Shown piece by piece: positions 63,707 to 64,000 of a stretch of 64,000 bases of DNA. The stretch is taken from the NCBI RefSeq assembly GCF_002117145.1, contig NZ_CP008743.1, positions 62,001 through 126,000 of the forward strand. The letters run 5' to 3'. Each line of letters starts with the position of its first letter. The stretch's first letter is position 1. The position numbers and the translations under genes are program-made. The DNA comes from Candidatus Nucleicultrix amoebiphila FS5 (GTDB lineage Bacteria > Pseudomonadota > Alphaproteobacteria > Caedimonadales > Nucleicultricaceae). The notes beneath the pieces are model-generated. The model ran no database searches and was not told the origin of the DNA. It saw nothing but the letters and a program-made list of their open reading frames with translations.

Positions 63707-64000
63707 ATGAAAAAACTGAATAAATTTGAACAACGATTGTTGCTTGGTATCGCTACATCGGTTTTAATCACAAGTGTAGGGTTTGCAACCCCTCAAAAAA
63801 GCTTGGAAGCCCGTGGTATTCATACAGATGCCTCAACAGCGGCCAAAATTGTGAAAAGTCCTGAATTGCTCAAAGAAGTTACTGAACAGGCCAAACCTTC
63901 TGGTGTAGATATCAAAGCCTACGTCGAAACCAAGGAAAAAGCTGCGAAGGGAACAGCTCCAGCTGCGATTGTTGCAGCTGTAAAGGCCAGTGGAGGGGCC
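63707..64000 (+). CDS. secreted protein, member of tandem family (partial, cut by right edge)
   Basis: ATG at 63707 with AGGGAGA upstream opens a frame still running at the window end (98 codons). Its first 41 residues match the preceding protein almost throughout: LLLGIATSVLITSVGFA, then TPQKSLEARGIHTD. Beyond that the two differ; this one continues with a Lys/Ala-rich helical stretch (KEKAAKGTAPAAIVAAVKAS). It represents a second copy of the same family with a different body. Confidence 0.75.
   Translation, partial: MKKLNKFEQRLLLGIATSVLITSVGFATPQKSLEARGIHTDASTAAKIVKSPELLKEVTEQAKPSGVDIKAYVETKEKAAKGTAPAAIVAAVKASGGA

Noticed and set aside
63703-63723. ATG at 63703 in the alternate frame before the last gene
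   Set aside because: It ends after six codons. ATG at 63707 opens the frame homologous to the previous gene.

Overview
The window is an AT-rich stretch of a bacterial chromosome that reads as an alphaproteobacterium, most likely one of the intracellular or protist-associated lineages (Holosporales/Rickettsiales-like). The evidence is gene order (lpxC-bamD-recN-ligA; mdh-sucCD-sucAB-lpd; dcd-murA-DUF2948), a circularly permuted two-piece tmRNA gene of the alphaproteobacterial type, a proton-pumping pyrophosphatase, and many short secreted proteins of no known family. The assignment to a lineage is inference; no rRNA gene is present.

Layout. 1-8.1 kb: the start of an acetoacetate-CoA ligase (-), a lipoprotein, cca, then lpxC-bamD-recN-ligA (+). 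8.1-13.4 kb: a CofE-like ligase (-), two secreted proteins (+), an EamA transporter and typA (-). 13.9-16.3 kb: an orphan membrane histidine kinase (+), a glycine-zipper lipoprotein and nth (-). 16.4-22.4 kb: tRNA-Leu and the protein quality-control block tig-clpP-clpX-lon (+). 22.5-24.7 kb: bamE and a solitary MshL-like secretin (-). 24.9-37.2 kb: an esterase, the TCA-cycle operon mdh-sucC-sucD-sucA-sucB-lpd, a four-Cys secreted protein and hppA (+). 37.2-41 kb: an MFS transporter, a GNAT acetyltransferase, a small secreted protein, MsrQ-like and DUF2628 membrane proteins. 41-44.4 kb (-): dcd-murA-DUF2948-DUF1653 followed by ssrA with its own promoter, then tRNA-Ala. 44.5-55.6 kb: a degenerate TipF-like EAL protein (-), then polA, a copper-chaperone-like protein, dnaG, rpoD, a CAT-anticodon tRNA and ettA (+). 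55.7-64 kb is the accessory end: two tandem secreted paralogues, a third secreted protein, a cobalamin-riboswitch-controlled TonB-dependent receptor plus TonB, a 2OG/Fe(II)-oxygenase-like protein, a beta-barrel protein, and two tandem secreted paralogues, the last cut by the window edge.

How it fits together. The core genes make envelope (LpxC, MurA, BamD, BamE), copy and repair DNA (PolA, DnaG, LigA, RecN, Nth) and degrade proteins (ClpXP, Lon). The tmRNA would feed that proteolysis. Energy genes (2-oxoglutarate dehydrogenase branch, pyrophosphatase) indicate a working TCA cycle. The riboswitch-receptor-TonB unit indicates uptake of cobalamin or a related corrinoid.

Most interesting: (1) the two-piece tmRNA, whose readable tag is 31 codons long, much longer than the usual 10-15; (2) the tandem secreted family at the right edge, in which the first mature residues after the signal peptide are almost invariant; (3) the tandem secreted paralogues at 55.7-57 kb; (4) an RpoD of about 910 residues with a lysine-rich N-terminal extension of about 180 residues. 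No CRISPR array, prophage, insertion sequence or obvious defence system was seen.
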